NCBI GenBank assembly: GCA_028697435.1
Contig: JAQVFD010000144.1
Coordinates: forward strand, 1-5,953
Length of the DNA stretch: 5,953 bases
Source of the DNA: Clostridiaceae bacterium
GTDB taxonomy: Bacteria; Bacillota; Clostridia; Lutisporales; Lutisporaceae
Direction: 5' to 3'
The notes under the pieces are model-generated. The model saw only the letters and a program-made list of their open reading frames with translations, was not told the origin of the DNA and made no database searches. The position numbers and the translations under genes are program-made. Positions 1-5,362 of the stretch are shown here, piece after piece. How positions within the stretch are numbered: the first letter of the stretch is position 1; each line of letters opens with the position of its first letter.

Positions 1-66
1 AAGAGAAGGGCTCAACTCCTCATTTGCAATTCCCCTTACTCCGTCTGTTCCAAACAAGCGACCCAT
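1..66 (-). CDS. glmM: Phosphoglucosamine mutase, N-terminal 22 codons (cut by window edge)
   Basis: GlmM interconverts glucosamine-6-phosphate and glucosamine-1-phosphate in the cytoplasm, on the route to UDP-N-acetylglucosamine for peptidoglycan. Only the first 22 codons are visible, from ATG at 66-64 to the window edge. They read MGRLFGTDGVRGIANEELSP followed by Ser-Leu. The RLFGTDGVRGIAN block is the hallmark N-terminus of GlmM and separates it from other phosphohexomutases. The catalytic phosphoserine region and the other domains lie outside the window. The start is supported by AAGGGAG at 80-74, 7 bases upstream. The gene begins 55 bases after the argS stop with no convincing terminator between, so read-through from argS is likely. 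The family call is firm despite the short length; whether the rest of the gene is intact cannot be judged. Confidence 0.9.
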   Translation of the reverse strand, partial: MGRLFGTDGVRGIANEELSPSL

Positions 67-121
67 TTTAAGACTCCCTTCTGTTTAAAGACGCCATGTA
101 TGGTGTCCCTGCACATAAAAT

Positions 122-1813
122 CTACATATTCTCCGGCGTTTCTATTCCTACAAGGCCCAAGCCTGTCTGGATTACTATCCCCACGGCTTTTGTAAGCTGA
201 AGTCTTGCATTCTTTACATTATCCTCAGCGTTAAGAATGGGATGGGAATTATAAAATTTATTGTAAGCCTTTGCTATCTCCGTTACATGTCTGATAACCA
301 CAAAGGGCTCATACCTTTCCACTGCTTCTTTGACCGAATCCTTGAAAGCTCCCAGAAGCTTAACCATCTGAAATTCTTCTTCGGTGGTAAGATAGCTCAG
401 GTCCACCGTATCAGGTATATTCCCTGCTTTTTTCAATATACTCTGACCTCTTACATAAGTATACTGAACATACGGACCGGAATCCCCATCAAAGTTCAGT
501 GCATCTTCCCAGGTGAATACAACATCCTTATCCCTATTATTCTTGAGGAAGGTATAAAGAAGCGCTCCCATACCTACCTTCCTGGCAACCTCCTCCTTGT
601 TTTCAAGGTTAGGATTCTTATGTTCGATTACTTCTGTGGTCTTATGAATGGCTTCATTCACTACATCTTTTGCAAAAACAACGTCGCCCTTTCGTGTTGA
701 GAGTTTTTTGTCTGCAAACTTCACCAACCCGTGGCCAATGTGCACGCAGTCTTTAGACCACTCGAAGCCCATAAGCCCCAAGGTACTGAAAATCTGATTG
801 AAATGCAGTGATTGTGTTCCTCCGACCACATAGATATTCTTGTAAAAATCGTAGGTTCTCTTCCTGTATATTGCCGCAGCCAAATCCCTGGTTGCATATA
901 TTGTAGCACCGTCAGACTTAAGTATCATTATCGGCGGTATATTAAACTGCTCCAAATCAACTATTTTGGCTCCATTACTGTCCTTCAGCAGCTTTTTCTC
1001 CCGAAGCATCTGTACAACCTCATCCATCTTGTCGCTGTAGAAGCTTTCTCCTGCATAAGAATCAAACTCAACATTCAACATCCTATAAATCTCGCCGAAT
1101 TCTCTAAGGCTCAGATCCTTAAACCTCTGCCATAGCGCAGTAACCTCAGGATCTCCTTCCTCAAGCTTTCTAAAATACGCCCTGGCCTCATCCTCAAGGG
1201 TAGGATCCTTTTCAGCTTCTTCATGAAATTTGACATATATCCTGAAAAGCTCACTTATAGGCTCCCGCTCAAGGGCTTCTTCATTTATCCACCTCTTATG
1301 GGCTGATATCAGCTTTCCAAATTGAGTACCCCAATCTCCAAGATGGTTGATTCTGATCGTATTGTATCCTGAATGCTTATAAACCTTTTCCAGTGCACTG
1401 CCCAGCATTGTATTGAACAAGTGCCCCACATGGAAAGGTTTCGCTACATTTACAGAGGAAAACTCAACTATTACATTCTTACCCTTTCCATCCTCAGAAC
1501 TTCCGAATCTTTCACCCTTTTCAAGGACCTCCTGCACCATAAGCTTTATGTATTCTTTCTTATTAACAAAAAAGTTAACATATCCTCCTACCGCTTCAGC
1601 CTTCTCTGCTATATCGTCAGCTATTATCTTTTCAGCAAGCTCTATAGCAATCATGTTCGGTGATTTTCTCATAACCTTTGCCAGCTGAAAACAAGGAAAT
1701 GCGTAGTCCCCCATGTTGGTCTGAGGCGGAATTTCAATAAGCTCTATGACCTTATCAAGCTCCATATCAACAAAACCATTAATTTTTTTTGCTATTTCGA
1801 GTTTATAATCCAC
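122..1813 (-). CDS. argS: Arginyl-tRNA synthetase (class I)
   Basis: The enzyme charges tRNA-Arg with arginine using ATP in the cytoplasm. The 563-residue product has the full family layout. An N-terminal additional domain covers about 1-85. The class I catalytic core carries the HIGH-type motif as HVGH (128-131), preceded by Lys125 in the AKPFHVGH block. Family signatures NHLGDWGTQFG (156-166) and SDGATIYATRD (300-310) follow. The KMSKS-equivalent loop is LSTRKG (371-376). The C-terminal anticodon-binding DALR domain runs from about 440 and ends in the typical GLGLVGIETPENM. The start is GTG at 1813-1811, with GGAGGT (1825-1820) 6 bases upstream. An ATG two bases upstream is out of frame and hits a stop after 7 codons. 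The gene has its own promoter at 1897-1869, and no T-box leader is seen. It is probably co-transcribed with glmM. Length is typical of clostridial ArgRS and nothing appears broken. Confidence 0.97.
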   Translation of the reverse strand: MDYKLEIAKKINGFVDMELDKVIELIEIPPQTNMGDYAFPCFQLAKVMRKSPNMIAIELAEKIIADDIAEKAEAVGGYVNFFVNKKEYIKLMVQEVLEKGERFGSSEDGKGKNVIVEFSSVNVAKPFHVGHLFNTMLGSALEKVYKHSGYNTIRINHLGDWGTQFGKLISAHKRWINEEALEREPISELFRIYVKFHEEAEKDPTLEDEARAYFRKLEEGDPEVTALWQRFKDLSLREFGEIYRMLNVEFDSYAGESFYSDKMDEVVQMLREKKLLKDSNGAKIVDLEQFNIPPIMILKSDGATIYATRDLAAAIYRKRTYDFYKNIYVVGGTQSLHFNQIFSTLGLMGFEWSKDCVHIGHGLVKFADKKLSTRKGDVVFAKDVVNEAIHKTTEVIEHKNPNLENKEEVARKVGMGALLYTFLKNNRDKDVVFTWEDALNFDGDSGPYVQYTYVRGQSILKKAGNIPDTVDLSYLTTEEEFQMVKLLGAFKDSVKEAVERYEPFVVIRHVTEIAKAYNKFYNSHPILNAEDNVKNARLQLTKAVGIVIQTGLGLVGIETPENM

Positions 1814-1819
1814 ATCTAT

Positions 1820-1825
1820 ACCTCC
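1820..1825 (-). promoter_or_regulatory. Ribosome binding site that fixes the argS GTG start
   Basis: GGAGGT lies 6 bases upstream of the GTG codon at 1813-1811, which opens the frame reading MDYKLEIAKK. The overlapping ATG (1815-1813) is 4 bases from the same site but reads only 7 codons before TAG, so the GTG must be the productive start. Confidence 0.8.
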
Positions 1826-1868
1826 GATACTATTTCAATCATAGAATTAATATTGATATTTATATTTT

Positions 1869-1897
1869 ATTCTATTCAATTACATGTTAATAGTCAA
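1869..1897 (-). promoter_or_regulatory. Predicted sigma-A type promoter for argS
   Basis: On the minus strand the -35 box TTGACT (1897-1892) and the -10 box TAGAAT (1874-1869) are separated by exactly 17 bases. Each matches the consensus at five of six positions. Transcription would start near 1862, giving a leader of about 50 bases before the argS GTG. The surrounding DNA is very AT-rich, as expected of a promoter. The -35 box sits immediately after the T-tract of the upstream terminator. This is a prediction from sequence only. Confidence 0.75.
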
Positions 1898-1965
1898 CAA
1901 AAAGAAAAAGTCCATCCCGAAAGGAGGATGGAAGATGGAGGTTTTTTATTTTTCGGGATGGACTT
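1898..1965 (-). terminator. Intrinsic terminator of the vor operon
   Basis: A perfect 15-base inverted repeat (1908-1922 with 1951-1965) lies 7 bases beyond the vorC stop. Read on the minus strand the stem is AAGTCCATCCCGAAA and TTTCGGGATGGACTT. It is followed directly by CTTTTTCTTTTTG, the U-tract of a rho-independent terminator. The 28-base loop is unusually long and holds C/T-rich sequence with further copies of the CCATC motif. The tract after the stem on the plus strand is mixed A/T, so efficient termination is expected only for minus-strand transcripts. Confidence 0.88.
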
Positions 1966-1972
1966 AATTAAA

Positions 1973-2509
1973 TTATTTTATGCAAGCTGCCCCTCTTAAA
2001 AGTGCTTCTTTATTCAACGGTATAACCGTTGCCTTTTTTCCTGCAAACATTTGTGTGATTATGTTCATTATTGAATCAGCTGATGCTGCGCCTGATGCCT
2101 GAATGTAAGCACCTAACATTACAATGTTTGCAACTTTGTCCGTTCCAAGCTCTTGTGCTATATCATTTGCAGGCACATAGTGAACCTTTATATCCTCTCT
2201 TGTAGCCTTCTTGTCTATTAAAGAACTGTTGATCAAGAGTGCTCCACCCGGAACTACCATGCTTTCATACTTGTCCAGTGACGGTCTGTTCATTACTATA
2301 GCTGCAGTAGCTTCAGTAACTATCGGAGCCCCTATTGGCTCATCCGATACTATTACGCTGCAGTTTGCGGTGCCTCCGCGCATTTCAGGTCCATATGAAG
2401 GTAGCCATGACACATTCTTGCCTTCTTCCATTGCTGCCTCAACAAGTATTTTCCCCATAGCCATAACTCCCTGTCCACCAAAGCCTGCCATTATAATTTC
2501 ATGTGCCAT
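1973..2509 (-). CDS. vorC: 2-oxoacid:ferredoxin oxidoreductase gamma subunit (VOR gamma)
   Basis: This is the gamma (catalytic-domain) subunit of a four-subunit ferredoxin-dependent 2-oxoacid oxidoreductase in the cytoplasm. The 178-residue product opens with the family glycine motif GFGGQGV (9-15). It continues with the conserved SYGPEMRGGTANC segment (about 38-50) and SDEPIGAP, which place it in the POR/KOR/VOR gamma family; length is normal. ATG at 2509-2507 shares one base with the vorA TAA stop (TAATG). GGAGGTG (2521-2515) sits 5 bases upstream inside the vorA end, so translation is probably coupled. It is the last gene of the operon and the terminator follows 7 bases after its stop. Taken alone the subunit does not separate VOR from KOR; the assignment rests on the alpha subunit and on buk. 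Letter names for VOR subunits differ between organisms. Confidence 0.92.
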   Translation of the reverse strand: MAHEIIMAGFGGQGVMAMGKILVEAAMEEGKNVSWLPSYGPEMRGGTANCSVIVSDEPIGAPIVTEATAAIVMNRPSLDKYESMVVPGGALLINSSLIDKKATREDIKVHYVPANDIAQELGTDKVANIVMLGAYIQASGAASADSIMNIITQMFAGKKATVIPLNKEALLRGAACIK

Positions 2510-3255
2510 TATTTCACCTCCTCAGTATTTCTGAAATTCCCAAGTGGATAATATGGTATCATATTCTCCTGGAGCCACTTCAATGCTTCTATTGGAGTTT
2601 TCCCCCAGTTTGTCGGGCAAGTGGAAACTACTTCTACTAAGGAAAAACCTTTTCCTTCCATTTGAGTCTGGAAAGCTTTCTTTATAGCTTTCTTTGCCTG
2701 AATAATATGCTTTACATCATGTACTGATACTCTTTCTACAAACACAGCTTTTGGTATGGTTGCAAGCATTTCGCTTATTCTTAAAGGCATTCCTGCATGA
2801 TTTTCATCTCTGCCGTATGGAGCTGTAGTTGCCTTCTGACCTACAAGAGTTGTAGGAGCCATTTGGCCGCCTGTCATACCATATATTGCATTATTTACAA
2901 ATATTGTTGTAATCTTTTCGCCTCTCATTGCCGCATGTACAATCTCAGCAGCACCTATTGACGCTAAATCACCATCACCTTGATAAGTAAATACCGCTGA
3001 TTTAGGGTGTACCCTCTTTATTCCTGTTGCCGTTGCCGGTGCTCGTCCATGAGCTGCTTCCTGCATATCGCAGTTAAAATAATCATATGCAAATACAGCA
3101 CATCCGACAGGAGCTACTCCGATGGCATCATCAATAAGATTAAGCTCATCAAGTGATTCGGCAACAAGCCTGTGTATTATCCCATGAGTGCATCCGGGAC
3201 AATAATGGAAGGGCTTTTCTGCAAGTCCTCTGGTCTTTTCAAATACAACTGCCAT
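2509..3255 (-). CDS. vorA: 2-oxoacid:ferredoxin oxidoreductase beta subunit, TPP-binding (VOR beta)
   Basis: This is the thiamine-pyrophosphate and iron-sulfur subunit, the site of decarboxylation. The 248-residue protein has CPGC at 19-22, Cys52 in PVGC, and Cys213 in CPTNW. In related OFOR beta subunits four such cysteines hold the [4Fe-4S] cluster next to TPP. The TPP/Mg motif runs from GDGD (93-96) to the Asn pair at 121-122, the expected spacing. The segment NAIYGMTGGQ that follows is also typical of the family. The ATG at 3255-3253 overlaps the vorB TAA by one base, with AGGGGGTG (3270-3263) 7 bases upstream, and the gene overlaps vorC in the same way. Length matches the stand-alone beta subunit and no residue known to be critical is missing. 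The 2-oxoacid:ferredoxin oxidoreductase family is certain; preference for branched-chain substrates is inferred from the neighbouring alpha subunit and kinase. Confidence 0.94.
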   Translation of the reverse strand: MAVVFEKTRGLAEKPFHYCPGCTHGIIHRLVAESLDELNLIDDAIGVAPVGCAVFAYDYFNCDMQEAAHGRAPATATGIKRVHPKSAVFTYQGDGDLASIGAAEIVHAAMRGEKITTIFVNNAIYGMTGGQMAPTTLVGQKATTAPYGRDENHAGMPLRISEMLATIPKAVFVERVSVHDVKHIIQAKKAIKKAFQTQMEGKGFSLVEVVSTCPTNWGKTPIEALKWLQENMIPYYPLGNFRNTEEVK

Positions 3256-4322
3256 TATTTTGCACCCCCTAATATCTTCTTAGCTTCTTCAGCAATACCC
3301 TTAGGAGTAGGGAACGCGCCGCCTGCCTTACCATAGAAGTAAACAGGTTTCTTCCCATTTGCACCTAACTTAACATCCTCAACCATCTGTCCCATACTCA
3401 TTTCAACAGACATGAAGGCTTTAACACTTGCTTTTTCCGCTGCTTCCTCAATAGCCTTATATGGATACGGCCAGAGAGTTACGGGTCTTATAAGTCCTGC
3501 TTTTATTCCTTCTTTTGCAAGTGAGTTTATTGCATTCTTAACAATTCTTGCAGTTGTTCCATATGCTACGAATACTATCTCTGCATTTTCCACATTATAA
3601 GTATCAACCCGTACTTCATTCTTCTCGATTTCTGCATATTTTTTAAACAAATCAACATTGTGATTATGACAATCAGCTGCATCTATATACAGGGAATTAA
3701 CAACATTGGGCTTTCTCTTTCCTTTAGTACCAACTGTAGCCCATGTCTTTTCAGGAAGACTTCTCTTTTTTACTTCTTTGAATTCCACAGGCTCCATCAT
3801 CTGTCCCATCATACCGTCCCCAAGAATCATTACCGGATTCCTATACTGGTCTGCTATATCAAAGGCTTCCTGAACCAGGTCAACTGCTTCCTGTACTGAT
3901 GCAGGTGCAAGCACTATAAGCCTATAATCGCCATGTCCGCCACCCTTGCAAGCCTGGAAATAGTCTGACTGTGCAGGTTGAATACTTCCAAGACCTGGGC
4001 CTCCTCTTACCATATTTACTATTACACAGGGCAGTTCAGCCCCTGCAATATATGTTATACCTTCCTGTTTCAAGCTTATACCCGGGCTGGATGAGGATGT
4101 CATTACCCTTGCTCCTGCACCAGCTGCTCCATAAACCATATTAATAGCAGCTACTTCAGACTCCGCCTGAAGGAAACACCCGTCGATCTGAGGCATTTTC
4201 ATAGCCATGTACTCAGGTATCTCATTCTGTGGTGTAATCGGATAGCCGAAGAAAAACCTGCATCCGGCTTTAATCGCTGCTTCAGCTACAGCTTCGTTGC
4301 CCTTCCATAATTCCTTAGCCAT
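3255..4322 (-). CDS. vorB: 3-methyl-2-oxobutanoate:ferredoxin oxidoreductase alpha subunit VorB
   Basis: With beta, gamma and delta this subunit converts 2-ketoisovalerate (and probably other branched 2-oxoacids), CoA and oxidised ferredoxin to acyl-CoA, CO2 and reduced ferredoxin. The 355-residue product carries GYPITPQNEIPEY (26-38), QAESEVAAINMVYGAAGAGA (52-71), TSSSSPGISLKQEG (75-88) and RGGPGLGSIQPAQSDYFQA (106-124). These are the pyrimidine-binding and interface blocks of the family. The GYPITPQNE form, where KorA-type proteins usually have GYPITPSSE, and the overall length fit VorB. That comparison is from memory of the families, so a 2-oxoglutarate enzyme is the main alternative. The C-terminal transketolase-like domain starts near 245 (ENAEIVFVAYGTTARIVKNA). 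ATG at 4322-4320 has GGGAGGT (4338-4332) 9 bases upstream. It follows vorD by 18 bases and overlaps vorA by one base. Confidence 0.92.
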   Translation of the reverse strand: MAKELWKGNEAVAEAAIKAGCRFFFGYPITPQNEIPEYMAMKMPQIDGCFLQAESEVAAINMVYGAAGAGARVMTSSSSPGISLKQEGITYIAGAELPCVIVNMVRGGPGLGSIQPAQSDYFQACKGGGHGDYRLIVLAPASVQEAVDLVQEAFDIADQYRNPVMILGDGMMGQMMEPVEFKEVKKRSLPEKTWATVGTKGKRKPNVVNSLYIDAADCHNHNVDLFKKYAEIEKNEVRVDTYNVENAEIVFVAYGTTARIVKNAINSLAKEGIKAGLIRPVTLWPYPYKAIEEAAEKASVKAFMSVEMSMGQMVEDVKLGANGKKPVYFYGKAGGAFPTPKGIAEEAKKILGGAK

Positions 4323-4340
4323 TAAGCTTCTACCTCCCTT

Positions 4341-4547
4341 TTATTTCTCTACTTTTATTACAACGTCAGGACACATTCTTGCACAAGAAGCACATCCCGT
4401 GCATTTGTCCATTTCCTTAACTGTCGCCGGATGATAACCCTTGATATTAATCCTATCCTTGTCCATAACAACAATTTTGGCAGGACATACTGTGGTACAA
4501 AGTTCACAACCTTTGCATCTGTTTTCGTCGAAAGTTACTTTAGCCAT
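4341..4547 (-). CDS. vorD: Two-cluster [4Fe-4S] ferredoxin-type delta subunit (VOR delta)
   Basis: This small electron-transfer subunit takes electrons from the beta-subunit cluster and passes them to external ferredoxin. The 68-residue protein consists almost entirely of two ferredoxin motifs, Cys11-Cys14-Cys17-Cys21-Pro and Cys49-Cys52-Cys55-Cys59-Pro, so it should bind two [4Fe-4S] clusters. The linker with KGYHPATV is typical of delta subunits of KOR/VOR enzymes. ATG at 4547-4545 has a textbook AGGAGG (4560-4555) 7 bases upstream. It lies 25 bases after the NTPase stop and 18 bases before vorB, so it is the first oxidoreductase gene of the run. All eight cluster cysteines are present. A free ferredoxin is possible on sequence alone, but its place before alpha-beta-gamma makes the subunit role more likely. 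Confidence 0.93.
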   Translation of the reverse strand: MAKVTFDENRCKGCELCTTVCPAKIVVMDKDRINIKGYHPATVKEMDKCTGCASCARMCPDVVIKVEK

Positions 4548-4572
4548 TACTTAACCTCCTTACTTAATTAAT

Positions 4573-5247
4573 TTAATCCTCCCAAGGCTTCTTCATATAT
4601 ATATTTATTGGCAATACCTCTCCATGAAGTCCTTTTGGAAGCAAATCAACAAATCTCTTTTCTGCAACCACATACTTTATGGGCAGCCCTAAAACTGTTG
4701 ATACATCCTCACATAGCTTCTGACCCTTCATTATATCCTCTAGTGTAGTATTGCCGCAGAGATGGGTATTGTTGACCAAAGCTGTAACCTTTTGCATGGA
4801 GCTATCTTCAATGGATCTTAAATAGCTTATCGCTCCGTCTACCGTGTTGGTCTGATGCCTATTGGCATTTACAACAAAAAACATGTCATAAGGTTCTCTA
4901 TCGAAATATTCATGATATCTTCCCAGCGCCCTGGCTCCAACCTTATCCCCTCCTACATCCAGTACAACCTCATAAGAGGTATCCTGCAAAACAGAATATA
5001 TCTCAGGTGAAAGAGCGGGCAAGTCTCCCGATATTCCTTTTATTGAAGAAGAAATGACTCTTATACCCTTTTCCGTAAGCAGCGGTTCCTTTTCCCTGGA
5101 GCGAAAATACGGATTAACTATATCCAAATCAACTATAGCTGTCTTCTTGCCTGCTTCGGCAAGACCAAATGCATAATTCACAGCAAACTCGGTTTTTCCG
5201 CTTCCATAATGCCCCGTGATTATTCTCAATCTCTTATCATTAAACAT
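4573..5247 (-). CDS. Uncharacterised P-loop NTPase (MinD/CobQ-like fold) of the buk-vor operon
   Basis: The function is unknown. The 224-residue protein opens with a Walker A loop GHYGSGKT (12-19). DLDIVNPYFRSRE (40-52) sits where SIMIBI-class NTPases place their switch I aspartate, and VVLDVGGD (94-101) is a Walker B-like strand. VVNANR (125-130) and ALVNNTHL (156-163) form later core strands of the MinD/ParA/CobQ fold. No transmembrane segment, signal peptide or Mrp/NBP35-type C-terminal CxxC is present; cysteines are at 164 and 179. ATG 5247-5245 is preferred, with GGGTGA 4 bases upstream; an in-frame TTG at 5259-5257 would add four residues but has a poor ribosome site. The gene ends 25 bases before vorD, so it is probably co-translated with the oxidoreductase. 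A role in assembling or activating VOR, or in nucleotide-dependent control, is only inference from position. Cell-division or partition roles are unlikely here. Confidence 0.85.
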   Translation of the reverse strand: MFNDKRLRIITGHYGSGKTEFAVNYAFGLAEAGKKTAIVDLDIVNPYFRSREKEPLLTEKGIRVISSSIKGISGDLPALSPEIYSVLQDTSYEVVLDVGGDKVGARALGRYHEYFDREPYDMFFVVNANRHQTNTVDGAISYLRSIEDSSMQKVTALVNNTHLCGNTTLEDIMKGQKLCEDVSTVLGLPIKYVVAEKRFVDLLPKGLHGEVLPINIYMKKPWED

Positions 5248-5251
5248 ATTA

Positions 5252-5257
5252 TCACCC
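5252..5257 (-). promoter_or_regulatory. Ribosome binding site favouring the ATG start of the P-loop NTPase
   Basis: GGGTGA lies 4 bases before ATG 5247-5245. The spacing is rather short but the site is better than anything before the alternative TTG at 5259-5257. If TTG were used, this site would fall within the coding sequence. Confidence 0.55.
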
Positions 5258-5291
5258 AATCCAGCTCTTGGTTCATGGCTTTAATCAAAAC

Positions 5292-5336
5292 TTCGGGTCT
5301 TATACTTGCGATTCATGAATCGCTCCTACCCCGAAA
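5292..5336. repeat. Imperfect inverted repeat centred on a 16-base palindrome
   Basis: The centre, GCGATTCATGAATCGC at 5308-5323, is a perfect palindrome. Outside it TTCGGG (5292-5297) is matched in inverse by CCCGAA (5330-5335), with unpaired bases between. The minus-strand transcript can therefore form a two-tier hairpin, followed by GTTTTGATT, a poor U-tract. It lies in the buk-NTPase spacer. The GC-rich arms with a GATTCATGAATC core resemble short dispersed intergenic repeats of Firmicutes; that resemblance is a recollection, not a search result. It could be a weak terminator or attenuator, an RNA-processing site, or a decayed miniature element. No clear target-site duplication is visible. 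Confidence 0.7.
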
Positions 5337-5362
5337 CCTCGTAACCTCGAAACCTCGAACCT
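5332..5362. repeat. Tandem 8-base repeat abutting the buk stop codon
   Basis: On the plus strand the units are CGAAACCT (5332-5339), CGTAACCT (5340-5347), CGAAACCT (5348-5355) and a 7-base CGAACCT (5356-5362). This makes three full copies and one shortened copy. The last unit supplies two of the three bases of the buk TAG stop (5363-5361). The first unit overlaps the right arm of the palindromic repeat, so both may belong to one element. Confidence 0.75.

Noticed and set aside
90..107. Hairpin in the argS-glmM gap as a terminator
   Set aside because: The inverted repeat is about 8 base pairs with an A-C mismatch on the minus-strand RNA and is followed only by TTTAAAC, not a U-tract.
721..909. 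A 62-codon minus-strand frame within argS
   Set aside because: It is an alternative frame of argS codons, with no domain and with no reason for independent translation.
242..1688. Several plus-strand open frames of about 91 to 152 codons inside argS
   Set aside because: They are antisense to a complete ArgRS with all family motifs, and have no ribosome site or domain of their own that I can recognise.
1814..1972. T-box riboswitch leader for argS
   Set aside because: The hairpin before argS is followed by the argS promoter, so it would not be in the main transcript; no AGGGTGGTACCGCG-like T-box sequence or specifier stem is visible.
5226..5276. A 16-codon minus-strand frame starting in the buk-NTPase spacer and overlapping the NTPase start
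   Set aside because: It has an ATG but no convincing ribosome site; such short frames are expected by chance.
5248..5360. A separate promoter for the NTPase-vor genes
   Set aside because: TGATAAT lies directly before the NTPase ATG and would give a transcript without a ribosome site; no convincing -35/-10 pair was found elsewhere in the spacer.
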